Source of the DNA: Polyangium sp. y55x31
GTDB taxonomy: Bacteria > Myxococcota_A > Polyangia > Polyangiales > Polyangiaceae
Direction of reading: 5' to 3'
Length of the DNA: 64,000 bases
NCBI RefSeq assembly: GCF_029946505.1
Contig: NZ_JARZHG010000007.1
Location: forward strand, 62,001-126,000
Under the pieces are notes generated by a model. It did no database searches and was not told the DNA's origin. It worked only from the letters and a program-made list of their open reading frames with translations. Positions 27,850-36,239 of the stretch are shown here, in pieces; position 1 is the stretch's first letter, and each line of letters opens with the position of its first letter. The position numbers and the translations under genes are program-made.

Positions 27850-28598
27850 GCGAGGGTTCGGACGACGACGTCCCGGACGAGGACGCGGGCGCAGGCGAGG
27901 ACGTCGACGAGGAGCCCACGTCGAAGCGGGAGGCGCTCTTCATCGCGGGCGGCGTGACCGTGGCGACCGCGCTCGCCGTGGGGTTCGCGTTCTCGGACGA
28001 GCACGCGGGCACGCCGTGGATGCTCGGCTCGCTCGCGATCGTGTACACGGCGCTCGCGGCGTTCACGGTGTGGCGTTTGCGCGCGCGGGGCGAGCTCGAC
28101 GAGCAGCTCCGGCCGCGCGGCGGGGATCTGACCATAGGCGCGATCGTGGCGGCGGTGCTTTATGGCGTGGCCACGGGCGTGCACCTGCTCGTGACCTCGC
28201 CGCCGTCGCCGCGGGCCGCGTGGATCATGCACATCTATGCCACGCTCGGCGATCCGGCCGCGGAAGGGCGGCACCTGCTCGGCGGCGCGGTCTTCGTGAT
28301 CGCGGCCCTCGAAGAGCTCGTCTGGCGTGGTCTCGTGCAGCGCGTGCTGCTCGCGTCGTTCGGGTGGCTGCGCGCGTGGCTCCTGCAGGCGGCGCTGTTC
28401 GGCGTGGCGCACCTGCCCACGATGTTCCTGCTCGGCGATGCGCGCGTGGGGCCGAATCCGCTGCTCGTCGCGGCCGGCGTCGCCTATTCGCTCGTGTGGG
28501 GCCGGCTCGCGATGCGGATGGATCGCTTGCCGCCGGCCCTCTTCGCGCACGCGCTCTTCACGTGGGGCGTGTTCGAGTTCCCGATCTGGAGCCCCTGA
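27846..28598 (+). CDS. CPBP-family intramembrane metalloprotease
   Basis: A 250-residue protein from GTG 27846, which overlaps the coaBC stop (GTGA). A very acidic N-terminal tail of about 30 residues precedes six or so membrane helices. The CPBP/CAAX-protease motifs are there: EELVWRG (EExxxR), the His of FGVAHLPTM, and a third in FAHALFTWGVFEF. Such enzymes cleave membrane-embedded substrates or, as in bacteriocin self-immunity, protect the host cell. The substrate here is unknown. Coupling to coaBC is probably economy of space, since no pathway link is known. A long imperfect hairpin follows within 3 bases. Confidence 0.88.
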   Translation: MSEGSDDDVPDEDAGAGEDVDEEPTSKREALFIAGGVTVATALAVGFAFSDEHAGTPWMLGSLAIVYTALAAFTVWRLRARGELDEQLRPRGGDLTIGAIVAAVLYGVATGVHLLVTSPPSPRAAWIMHIYATLGDPAAEGRHLLGGAVFVIAALEELVWRGLVQRVLLASFGWLRAWLLQAALFGVAHLPTMFLLGDARVGPNPLLVAAGVAYSLVWGRLAMRMDRLPPALFAHALFTWGVFEFPIWSP

Positions 28599-28600
28599 AA

Positions 28601-28638
28601 CACGAAGGCGCCCGCGGACGGCCCGCGAGCGCCTCGTG
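28601..28638. terminator. hairpin between convergent genes
   Basis: Arms beginning CACGA and ending TCGTG form about 15 base pairs with one bulged A and one mismatch around an ACGG loop. There is no T-run on either side. It lies between the CPBP and Cys-rich protein genes and probably ends transcription in both directions, perhaps with Rho. Confidence 0.6.
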
Positions 28639-28661
28639 CACGCTTCGATCGAAGACGCGAA

Positions 28662-29504
28662 TCAGCCGTTCTTGCGATTGCGACGCCGCGCGGCCGAGAT
28701 GCCCATCGCCGCGATGCCGAGCGCGATGCCCGTCACGGCGAACGGCGACTCGGTTTGTCCCGGCGACGCCGAGCAGCCGAGGCCGCTCGCCTCGCCCGAG
28801 CCCGAGCAATCCGCGCCGCCGAGCGTGATCGTGCACTCGCCCTGCGCCTGGGCCGAGACGTCGACCTGGAGGCCCTGCTCGATGAGGGCGTTGATGCACC
28901 CCTTCACGTCGGAGGCGAACACGTACTGGTCGTTGCAGAAGAGCGCGCCCGTGGGCTCGCGGCACTGCACCCTGCAGCCGCCTTCGAGCTTCGCGTAACA
29001 GGCGAGGTCGCAATCCATGTTGATGTTCGCCGTGCACGCGCCCGTGCAGCACGTGTCGCAGTGCTCGATGCAGTTGCTCGGCTGGACCTGGCACTGGCTG
29101 CGGCAACGGCTCGTGCAGCTCGCCTTCGCGTCGGTCACGCAATCGCGGTCCGGGTGCTTCGTCTGGCAATCCGCGATGAACGGTTGTTCGCATTCGTCGT
29201 GGCAACCCTGGATGCAATCGAGCTTCGAGGGGTCGCACTCCGCGATGCAGCTCACGCCGCAGTTATCGGTGCACGACGTCGACGCCGATGCGGTGCATCC
29301 GCCCTCGCAGCCGGCGGTGAACCGAAGCGACGTGCAGTCGGCTTCGCAGCCGCCCTCCACGCGGATCTCGCAGCCGAGGCCGTTCTTGTTGAAATCGAAT
29401 TTTCCGCACTCGGCAGGTGTTTCGATGGCGAGCGCCTGCGAGGACGCGAGGAGCAAAGCCGGGAACGCGAGGACCGAAAGCACGAGCTTGCCGAAGTCAG
29501 CCAT
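28662..29504 (-). CDS. Cys-rich exported protein with MYXO-CTERM-like tail
   Basis: A 280-residue protein with a clear signal peptide (ending SSQALA) and about 36 cysteines in the next 200 residues, many as CxxxC pairs (CIQGCHDEC, CTSRCRSQC, CTGAC). Near the C-terminus is GLGCSAS, then a hydrophobic helix (FAVTGIALGIAAMGISAA) and an Arg/Lys-rich end (RRRNRKNG). That three-part tail is the MYXO-CTERM sorting signal, which marks proteins processed and placed on the myxobacterial surface. AAGGAG lies 6 bases before the ATG. The body is a disulfide-rich stalk or shield of unknown role. Located between hairpins on both sides. Confidence 0.85.
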   Translation of the reverse strand: MADFGKLVLSVLAFPALLLASSQALAIETPAECGKFDFNKNGLGCEIRVEGGCEADCTSLRFTAGCEGGCTASASTSCTDNCGVSCIAECDPSKLDCIQGCHDECEQPFIADCQTKHPDRDCVTDAKASCTSRCRSQCQVQPSNCIEHCDTCCTGACTANINMDCDLACYAKLEGGCRVQCREPTGALFCNDQYVFASDVKGCINALIEQGLQVDVSAQAQGECTITLGGADCSGSGEASGLGCSASPGQTESPFAVTGIALGIAAMGISAARRRNRKNG

Positions 29505-29660
29505 GGGGTCTCCTTCCGATGCGAAGGCAGAGGGGTTCGAAAAACCGTTCGATCGAGGCCCACGCGATCACGCGGGCAGCTCCGTGAGACGGTCCTTCCC
29601 CAGGCTCGTTGCAGAGCTCGGACGAGTCCGAATGTTGCTCGCTGGACAGGCGACGAACGA

Positions 29661-29691
29661 AGGACGCGAGAGCGCTCTCGTCTCGCGTCCT
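29661..29691. terminator. hairpin downstream of yebC
   Basis: A perfect 11-bp stem (AGGACGCGAGA / TCTCGCGTCCT) around a 9-base loop, 15 bases past the yebC stop on the minus strand, followed there by TTCGTTCG. A likely terminator of yebC, with a weak T-tract. Confidence 0.65.
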
Positions 29692-29705
29692 CCTCGGGAC
29701 TCGAC

Positions 29706-30455
29706 TCAGCCCGCGATGCGGGAGAGCTCTTCTTCGGAGACGTCGAAATCGGCGTAGACGTTCTGCACGTCGTCGTGATCGTCGAGCGCGTCGAAGAGGT
29801 TCAGGCAGAGCTCCGCGTCACGGCCCTCGACCTGCTTCTTGTTCTTCGGGACGTACGCCGGGCCGCTCGACTTGACCGCGATCTTCGCGTCCTCGAGCGC
29901 CTTCACGACGGGATCGGTGAGCTCGACGGCGCACGTCACCTGCCACTCTTCGCCCTGGTCGGTGTAGTCGTCGGCGCCCGCGCCCACGGCGATCTCCATG
30001 AGCTGGTCCTCGGTCGCCACGTCCTTCGCGAGCGTGATGAGGCCCTTGCGATCGAAAGCCCAGCCCGCCGAGCCGGACGAGCCCATGTTGCCGTTGCTCT
30101 TCTCGAAGATCTTGCGGATCTCGGCGACGGTGCGGTTCTTGTTGTCCGTCATCGCGTCGACGATGAAGAGCGTGCCGCCGGGGCCCGTGCCCTCGTAGAC
30201 GATCTCCTCGTAGTTCACGCCCTCGATCTCGCCGGTGCCGCGCTGGATCGCCCGCTTGATCGTGTCGGCGGGCATCGCCTGGCTGCGCGCGTCCGTGACC
30301 GCCTTGCGCAGGCGCGGGTTGCCGTCGACGTTGCCCCCGCCCATGCGCGCCGCGACGGTGATCTCCTTGATCAGCTTCGTGAAGAGCTTGCCGCGCTTCG
30401 CGTCGAGCGCGCCCTTCTTGCGCTTGATCGTGGCCCATTTGGAGTGGCCGCTCAT
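29706..30455 (-). CDS. yebC: YebC/PmpR-family DNA-binding protein
   Basis: A 249-residue protein of the usual family length. The N-terminus MSGHSKWATIKRKKGALDAK is the family signature; GGGNVDGNPRLRKAV, IVYEGTGPGG and NRTVAEIRKIF follow. YebC/PmpR proteins bind DNA and act as regulators in some bacteria; more recent work links the family to ribosomes stalled at proline stretches. The proteome in this window has many poly-proline linkers, so the second role would fit, but that is inference. The ATG at 30455 is certain from the signature. Divergent from thrS with a 275-base shared upstream region. Confidence 0.95.
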   Translation of the reverse strand: MSGHSKWATIKRKKGALDAKRGKLFTKLIKEITVAARMGGGNVDGNPRLRKAVTDARSQAMPADTIKRAIQRGTGEIEGVNYEEIVYEGTGPGGTLFIVDAMTDNKNRTVAEIRKIFEKSNGNMGSSGSAGWAFDRKGLITLAKDVATEDQLMEIAVGAGADDYTDQGEEWQVTCAVELTDPVVKALEDAKIAVKSSGPAYVPKNKKQVEGRDAELCLNLFDALDDHDDVQNVYADFDVSEEELSRIAG

Positions 30456-30570
30456 GCCTTCACTACTCCTCGAAAGTGTGCGCCCCGGGCGCACCGCGCC
30501 GCAAAGCGCGCGGAAGGTAGCGAGATGGCCCCCCGGAGGCAACCTCGGCTTGCGCTCCCCCGGGCGTTTT

Positions 30571-30618
30571 TCCGACCCCGAGGCGAGCCGTAGGGGCGGA
30601 CCTCGCTTGCTTTCGGGG
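30571..30618 (+). other. possible leader hairpin upstream of thrS
   Basis: CCCCGA with GCGAG (30576-30587) can pair with CTCGC and TCGGGG (30602-30618), leaving a 14-base loop and a 5-base bulge. It lies about 110 bases before the thrS start. No T-box sequence is visible. It may be a leader structure or chance in GC-rich DNA. Confidence 0.25.
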
Positions 30619-30730
30619 CCGCCGTGGCGCACGTTCTGCGCCCCAAACCAAGAGCTTTGTGCCGGCCGGGACCTCGACCGAGAGGGCTCGACCGGTGGAC
30701 AGGGCCGAGCCCAACCGAGAGATCCGAGCC

Positions 30731-32560
30731 ATGCCCGTCATCGAAGAAAAACCCCAGGACGAGAAGCTGTTTCGCATCCGCCACTCACTCGCTCACGTCA
30801 TGGCGCAGGCGGTCCAGACGCTCTACCCGGGGACGAAGCTCGGGTTCGGCCCGGCGATCGACGACGGCTTCTACTACGACTTCATCCTGCCGAAGACGCT
30901 GAGCGACACGGAGCTGCCCGCGATCGAGGCGAAGATGCGCGAGATCATCGCGGCGGGGCAGACGTTCTCGCACGAGGACCTGCCCCTCGACGCGGCCCTC
31001 TCGCGCATCGAAGGCCAGATGGGCGAGCCCTTCAAGGCCGAATACGCGCGGGAGCTCGCGGACAAGAAGGGCCACCGCGAGATTAGTTTCTACACCAACG
31101 GTGGCTTCGTCGACATGTGCGAAGGGCCGCACGTCTCGACGACGAGCGACATCCCGGCGGACGCCTTCAAGCTGCACGCGCTCGCGGGCGCGTACTGGCG
31201 CGGCGACGAGCGCAACGCGATGATGACGCGGATCTACGGCTACGCGTTCAACACGAAGGCGGAGCTCGACGAGTACGTCGCGGCCGTGGAGCAGGCCAAG
31301 CAGCGTGATCACCGCAAGCTCGGGCAGGAGCTGCGCATCTACGCGATCCGCGACGAGATCGGCAAAGGCCTGCCGCTCTGGCTGCCGAACGGCGCGGCGA
31401 TCCGGCACGAGCTCGAGAAGCTCGCGCACGAGATGGAGTTCCGCGCGGGCTACAAGAAGGTCGCGACGCCGCACATCACGAAGCGCGGCCTCTTCGAGAC
31501 CTCGGGCCACATCCCGCTCTACGAGGACGGCATGTACCCGCCGATGGTGCTCGAAGAAGAGGGGCGCGGCGCGGGTGGGCCCGAGGAGTCGTACTACCTC
31601 AAGCCGATGAACTGCCCGCACCACCACATGGTGTTCGCCTCGGAGAAGCACTCGTACCGCGATCTGCCGCTGCGTTACACCGAGTACGGCTCGGTCTACC
31701 GCTTCGAGCGCGCGGGCGCGCTCCAGGGCCTCACCCGCGTGCGCGGCATGACGATGAACGACGCGCACATCTACGTGACGCCCGAGCAGCTCAAGGAGGA
31801 GTTCCAGGCGGTCATGCAGCTCCATCAGCGGTACTATTCGCTGTTTGGACTGACGAACTACTTCATGCGCCTGTCGCTCTGGGATCCGGCGGATCCGAAG
31901 CGCGGCTCGAAGTACGTCGACGATCCGGAGAACTGGGCGCTCTCGGAGCGGCTCGTGACCGAGGCGCTCGAGGAGATGGGAGCGAACTACAAGGTTTCGC
32001 CCGGCGAGGCTGCGTTTTACGGGCCGAAGGTGGATTTCCAGTTCATCACGGTGACGGGCCGCGAGTTCACGCTCTCCACGAATCAGCTCGATTTCGCGGT
32101 CCCGCCGCGCTTCGGGCTCGCGTACACGGACAAGGACGGCAAGGAGAAGACGCCGTACTGCATCCACCGCGCGCCGATGGGCACGCACGAGCGCTTCATC
32201 GCGTTCCTCATCGAGCACTTCGGCGGCGCGTTCCCGACGTGGCTCGCGCCGGTGCAGGTCGTGGTCATCCCCGTGAGCGACAAGTTCCTCGCGTACGGCA
32301 AGAAGATCGAGGCGCTGCTCCGCGAGGATCTCGTGCGCGTGGAGCTCGACACGAGCTCGGCCACGATGGGCAAGAAGATCCAGGAGGGCGCGACGCGCAA
32401 GGTGCCGATCCTGCTCGTCGTCGGCGGAAAGGAAGAGACGGAGCAGACGGTGACCGTGCGCAGGTACGGCATCAAGGAGCAGAAGGCGATGCCGCTCGCG
32501 AGCTTCGTCGAGATGCTCACGCAGGAGATCAAGGAGCGGCGCCACGTGAAGTCGTGGTAA
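30731..32560 (+). CDS. thrS: threonyl-tRNA synthetase lacking the TGS domain
   Basis: A 609-residue enzyme that charges tRNA-Thr. The editing domain comes first: HSLAH (HxxxH) and DMCEGPH, so serine editing looks intact. The catalytic domain has motif 2 (VYRFERAGALQGLTRVRG) and the zinc ligands Cys in PMNCPHH, His in DAHIYV and His in IHRAPMG. The anticodon-binding domain follows (APVQVVVIPVSDKF). The first 60 or so residues of the usual enzyme (the TGS domain) are missing, as only 15 residues precede the editing domain. A GTG at 30659 would add 24 residues, too few for a TGS. It is divergent from yebC. Confidence 0.95.
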   Translation: MPVIEEKPQDEKLFRIRHSLAHVMAQAVQTLYPGTKLGFGPAIDDGFYYDFILPKTLSDTELPAIEAKMREIIAAGQTFSHEDLPLDAALSRIEGQMGEPFKAEYARELADKKGHREISFYTNGGFVDMCEGPHVSTTSDIPADAFKLHALAGAYWRGDERNAMMTRIYGYAFNTKAELDEYVAAVEQAKQRDHRKLGQELRIYAIRDEIGKGLPLWLPNGAAIRHELEKLAHEMEFRAGYKKVATPHITKRGLFETSGHIPLYEDGMYPPMVLEEEGRGAGGPEESYYLKPMNCPHHHMVFASEKHSYRDLPLRYTEYGSVYRFERAGALQGLTRVRGMTMNDAHIYVTPEQLKEEFQAVMQLHQRYYSLFGLTNYFMRLSLWDPADPKRGSKYVDDPENWALSERLVTEALEEMGANYKVSPGEAAFYGPKVDFQFITVTGREFTLSTNQLDFAVPPRFGLAYTDKDGKEKTPYCIHRAPMGTHERFIAFLIEHFGGAFPTWLAPVQVVVIPVSDKFLAYGKKIEALLREDLVRVELDTSSATMGKKIQEGATRKVPILLVVGGKEETEQTVTVRRYGIKEQKAMPLASFVEMLTQEIKERRHVKSW

Positions 32561-32576
32561 TTCTCGGGGGGACTCG

Positions 32577-33896
32577 ATGATCCCCCCGGCGCGCCTCGCA
32601 ACGTTCGTCCGGGAGGCGCCCAAGCTCGCGCTCGTGACGCTCGCGCCCCTCGCAGGGTGCGTCCTCATCACCGACGTCGACGAACGTCGGATCCACGAAG
32701 AACAGGCTTCGTCCGCGTCATCATCCTCCGCGTCGTCGTCGTCCGCGTCCACGGGCGCGGGCGGCGGCGCGCCTGCGTGCACGCGCGACGCGGATTGCCC
32801 AGGGCTCGCCTCCGCGTGCGGGGAGCCGCGGTGCTTCGAGGACGGCCGCTGCGGCTTCGACAACCAGCCGATCGGAGCGCCCTGCGACGAGGGCGGCGGG
32901 GCCGCGTGTGACGGCAAAGGGATCTGCGTGGCGTGCACGGCCGGCGTGCACTGCGCGAGCGGCAAGTGCGGGCCGGATCGGACGTGCCTCCCGGCGACGT
33001 GCAACGACGCGATCGAGAACGGCGACGAGACGGACGTCGATTGCGGCGGATCGTGCGTCGCGGATTGCGGGCCCGGCGCGGGATGCGTCGGGGACGACGA
33101 TTGCGTGGGCGGGCTCTGCGAAGCGGGGATTTGCGCGCCGACGTGCACGGACAGCGCGAAGAACGGCGCGGAGACGGGCGCCGATTGCGGCGGGCCGACA
33201 TGTCCCGCTTGCCCGCTCGGCTTGGCCTGCGAGATCGACGCGGATTGTGTCTCCGGGTTCTGCGAGGCCGGCGTCTGCGCGGCGATCCCCACGTGCTCGG
33301 ACGGCACGAAGAACGGCAGCGAGACGGACGTCGATTGCGGCGGGTCGGATTGCAAGAAATGCGGCGTTGGCGGCGCTTGCGAGAGCGGGATCGATTGCGA
33401 CAGCGCGTCGTGCGTGGACGGCGTGTGCGCGGGGCCCACGTGTGCAGACGGCGTGCAGAATGGGAACGAGGCGGGTGTCGATTGCGGCGCAGTTTGTCCG
33501 AGTGGATGTGCGCCGGGCGCGCCGTGCGTGAACGGGCTCGATTGCGCGAGCAAGATCTGCGAGGGCCCGGCGGGCAGCAGCGTCTGCTCCACGCCCTCCT
33601 GTTTCGACGGCGAGCACAACGGCGACGAGACGAGCTACGACTGCGGCGGCTCGTGCGAGGTGAAGTGCCCGCCATTTTACCCGTGCCTCGTCGACGCCGA
33701 TTGCAAGGGCGGCGCGTGTGATCCCGAGAAGCTCACGTGCAAGCCGACCTGCACCGACGGCTACCAGAACGGTAGCGAGACCGACCCGGATTGCGGCGGC
33801 TCCTGCGCCGCGAAATGCCCCGAGGGCGGCCATTGCCTGACGAGCCTCGACTGCGTGCCCGGTACGTCCTGCTTCCAGGGGCATTGCTTGCCATGA
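32577..33896 (+). CDS. Cys-rich lipoprotein with six CxDGxxNGxETDxDCGG repeats
   Basis: A 439-residue protein with a lipobox (LAGCVLI), a Ser-rich linker, and then a string of disulfide-rich modules. Six times a unit of about 50 residues begins with a variant of CxDxxxNGxExxxDCGG (for example CSDGTKNGSETDVDCGG), followed by further cysteines and a DADC or GLDC segment. Such modules are common in myxobacterial surface proteins and have acidic DxDC clusters able to bind calcium. No catalytic motif is seen. It begins 16 bases after thrS and overlaps the next gene by 4 bases (ATGA), so the surface pair is coupled. A rigid extracellular stalk or adhesin is likely. Confidence 0.85.
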   Translation: MIPPARLATFVREAPKLALVTLAPLAGCVLITDVDERRIHEEQASSASSSSASSSSASTGAGGGAPACTRDADCPGLASACGEPRCFEDGRCGFDNQPIGAPCDEGGGAACDGKGICVACTAGVHCASGKCGPDRTCLPATCNDAIENGDETDVDCGGSCVADCGPGAGCVGDDDCVGGLCEAGICAPTCTDSAKNGAETGADCGGPTCPACPLGLACEIDADCVSGFCEAGVCAAIPTCSDGTKNGSETDVDCGGSDCKKCGVGGACESGIDCDSASCVDGVCAGPTCADGVQNGNEAGVDCGAVCPSGCAPGAPCVNGLDCASKICEGPAGSSVCSTPSCFDGEHNGDETSYDCGGSCEVKCPPFYPCLVDADCKGGACDPEKLTCKPTCTDGYQNGSETDPDCGGSCAAKCPEGGHCLTSLDCVPGTSCFQGHCLP

Positions 33897-35236
33897 GGCG
33901 CCTCGGAGGCCTCGCGGCGCTCGCCGCCCTCGTGCTGTCTTCGGGCGCGGCATCCGGAAATGGTCGATTTCCTTCGGCCGGGCACGTCGAGGTCGATCCG
34001 ATGGATCCGGCGCACGTGGTCTTGCGGGCGACGTACGGTCTCGTCGTGAGCACGGACGGGGGCGCGCGCTGGTCGTGGGTGTGCGAGGAGGCGATGTCGT
34101 TCGCGGGGATCTGGGACCCGCCGATCGGCATCACGGCGGGCGGCGCGCTGCTCGTGGGTTTGCCCGATGGGCTCTCGGTCTCGACGCCGGACGGATGCGG
34201 CTTTTCGAGGGCGGGCGCGCTCGAAGGAAAGCTCGTCGTCGATCTCGCGGTGGACAAGACAAACCCGGCCCGCGCCGTGGTGCTCACGTCCTCGCCGCTC
34301 GGTTCGGGCTTCGAGACGCGGCTCTTCTGGACCGAGGACGGCGGGGCTTCGTTCACGGATGCGGAAGCCGTTTTTCCGGCCAATCTGCGCGGGTTGACGG
34401 TCGAGCTCACATCGGATCCGGCGGTCGTGTACGTGAGCGGCGTGCTCGGCGGGCCCATGCCGATGGGCGTCGTGCTGCGCTCGGCGGACGGCGGGAAAAC
34501 CAACGAGGTCACGCCGGTGCCTGGGAGCGACGACACGCACGGGCCTTTCATCGGCGCGGTGGATCCGACGAATGCAGATCGCGTGTACGTGCGGCTCGAC
34601 GGCGCACCGGGAAGGCTGCTCCATTCGGCGGACGGCGCGAAGACGTGGGAGGAGCTTTTCGTCGGGGAAGGAGCGCTCCTGGGTTTTTCTTTGTCACCCG
34701 ACGGCAGCGCGCTCGTCGTGGGCGGCGAAAAGGATGGGATCTGGCGCTCGCCGGCGCCCGCGTGGGCCTTCGAGCAGGTCTCTCGATTGCACGCGCGGTG
34801 CCTGCGCTGGGCGGAGGCGGGCGTGTATGCATGCACCGAGGAGGTGCTCGACGGGTTTTCCGTGGGTTTGTCCGTGACCGCGGGATCGACGTTCGGCGTG
34901 GCCGCGCGCCTCGCGGATCTCTGCGGACCACTCCCCTGCCCCGCGGGCAGCACGACCCGCTCGACCTGCGAGCCGCGATGGCCCATTCTGCAGACGACGC
35001 TGAATGTGGTGCCCTGTGATGGCGCCGGCGGAGGGCCGGTGGATGCGGGCGTTCCGCCCGGGGAGGTCCCGGCGACCGAGCCGCCGGGCGATTGCGCATG
35101 TGGCCTCGCGCGTGGGGTCACGGGCGGCGAGGCAGGAGTTTTCGGGGCGGCCCTCGCCGCCATTGGATGCATCGGGGCGCGGCGCGCGCGCCGAAGAGGT
35201 TTTCGCTCGTACGAGCCGAGAGGAAGGCGTTCGTGA
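33893..35236 (+). CDS. propeller-like surface protein with MYXO-CTERM-like tail
   Basis: A 447-residue protein starting inside the preceding stop (ATGA). A signal peptide (ending GAASG) leads into repeated beta segments of the sialidase/BNR type: VVSTDGGARWSWV, FWTEDGGASFTD, LRSADGGKTNEV and LHSADGAKTWEEL carry the SxDGGxxW-like Asp-box. The tail has CACG, a hydrophobic helix (AGVFGAALAAIGCIGA) and an Arg-rich end (RRARRRG), which resembles MYXO-CTERM. No sialidase catalytic set is evident, so a binding propeller is more likely than an enzyme. It is coupled to the Cys-rich lipoprotein before it and, by GTGA, to the zinc-ribbon gene after it. Confidence 0.82.
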   Translation: MRRLGGLAALAALVLSSGAASGNGRFPSAGHVEVDPMDPAHVVLRATYGLVVSTDGGARWSWVCEEAMSFAGIWDPPIGITAGGALLVGLPDGLSVSTPDGCGFSRAGALEGKLVVDLAVDKTNPARAVVLTSSPLGSGFETRLFWTEDGGASFTDAEAVFPANLRGLTVELTSDPAVVYVSGVLGGPMPMGVVLRSADGGKTNEVTPVPGSDDTHGPFIGAVDPTNADRVYVRLDGAPGRLLHSADGAKTWEELFVGEGALLGFSLSPDGSALVVGGEKDGIWRSPAPAWAFEQVSRLHARCLRWAEAGVYACTEEVLDGFSVGLSVTAGSTFGVAARLADLCGPLPCPAGSTTRSTCEPRWPILQTTLNVVPCDGAGGGPVDAGVPPGEVPATEPPGDCACGLARGVTGGEAGVFGAALAAIGCIGARRARRRGFRSYEPRGRRS

Positions 35237-35607
35237 ACTGTCCCAAATGCAAAGCGGCGATGGAGATCGTGGTGTTCGAGGACGTCGAGGTCGATCGCTG
35301 CACGGCCTGCAAGGGCCTCTGGTTCGACAGCCGCGAGAACGAGCGGCTCAAATCGAAGCGAGGCTCGGAGATCATCGATTCGGGTGATCCGAAGACCGGG
35401 CGGAAGAACAACACGATCCCGTACGTGCGTTGTCCGCGGGACGGCAATCCCATGGTGCGGATGGTCGACCCGGCGCAGCCGCACCTCTGGTACGAGACGT
35501 GCTCGACGTGCGGCGGCGCGTATTTCGACGCGGGCGAGTTCCGCGATTACAAGAACCTGACGGTGCTCGATTTCATCAAGGATCTGTTCGCGAAGCCGCG
35601 GGCTTGA
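35233..35607 (+). CDS. TFIIB-type zinc-ribbon protein
   Basis: A 124-residue protein starting at GTG within the preceding stop codon (GTGA). It has two zinc-ribbon units: CPKCKAAM with CTACKGLWFD, and CPRDGNPM with CSTCGGAYFD. Each ends in WFD or YFD plus an acidic residue, as in the zf-TFIIB family (YjdK-like small proteins). In the second unit the first knuckle has only one cysteine (CPRD), so that site may hold metal weakly or not at all. Function is unknown, perhaps nucleic-acid or protein binding. It shares an operon with two surface-protein genes, which is odd for a cytoplasmic protein. Confidence 0.85.
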   Translation: MNCPKCKAAMEIVVFEDVEVDRCTACKGLWFDSRENERLKSKRGSEIIDSGDPKTGRKNNTIPYVRCPRDGNPMVRMVDPAQPHLWYETCSTCGGAYFDAGEFRDYKNLTVLDFIKDLFAKPRA

Positions 35608-35613
35608 GACGGA

Positions 35614-36222
35614 TCAAACCCGGAACGTGTCGCAAGCTTCGTCCGGAAAAACGCATCCGTAAGGCGGACAGTTCATTCCACCATTGGGGGTGCGGATGCA
35701 GCGGCGCTCGCGTCGCCAGCCGTCGGTCGGGTCGTCGAAGGGAGGAGGCGGAGGCGGCGGAGGCGGGGGTTTGCGAACGACGGTTCGGCCAGCGTCGGTA
35801 ACGCCGGCATCCGCGGGCGCGACGTCCACGCGCTGGGGCAATTCGGGCAAGGGAGGCGGGTCGCTCGTCGGGGCCCCGACGAGGAACGGGCTCGGGGGCG
35901 GCGGGGCCTCGCGCGCACGGTCCTCGGGCGGCGGCGAGGGACGCGGCGGTTCGGGCGTGGCGAGGGGCGCGGCGCTCTCGGCGGCATTCTCGGCGGATTC
36001 GGGCTCGACCGGAGCCGATTCCTCGGTTTTGCAGGCCGTGCCCGCGAGGGACAGGGCGACGGCCGCGCCGAGCGCATACCGCTGCGCGCGCGACATCTCC
36101 GGGCAGATGCGGGGCGCGGGTGATGGGTCTGCGGCGGAAAGCGTAAGGCCGCAAAACGGACACGCGGGCTCGGACGAGAAAACGTGCCGCTTGCAAGCCG
36201 CACAGAGGATCATCGTTCGCAT
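35614..36222 (-). CDS. zinc-ribbon, single-helix, proline-rich protein
   Basis: A 202-residue protein in three parts. The first 25 residues form a small zinc ribbon (CAACKRHVF, CPFCGLTL). A hydrophobic stretch (YALGAAVALSLAGTAC, about 48-63) follows and could be a membrane helix or a late lipobox. The rest is Pro/Glu/Ala-rich, with a run of about ten prolines, and ends in a Cys-containing tag (CIRTPNGGMNCPPYGC). An N-terminal cytoplasmic ribbon with an external Pro-rich tail implies a single-pass protein. It starts 17 bases after the PPK2 stop, so the two are probably co-transcribed. No family is recognised. Confidence 0.7.
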   Translation of the reverse strand: MRTMILCAACKRHVFSSEPACPFCGLTLSAADPSPAPRICPEMSRAQRYALGAAVALSLAGTACKTEESAPVEPESAENAAESAAPLATPEPPRPSPPPEDRAREAPPPPSPFLVGAPTSDPPPLPELPQRVDVAPADAGVTDAGRTVVRKPPPPPPPPPPFDDPTDGWRRERRCIRTPNGGMNCPPYGCVFPDEACDTFRV

Positions 36223-36239
36223 GGCGAGGCGCCTCTGGC

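Noticed and set aside
30456-30730. A T-box riboswitch before thrS
   Set aside because: No T-box sequence or specifier hairpin could be found; only a modest hairpin is visible.
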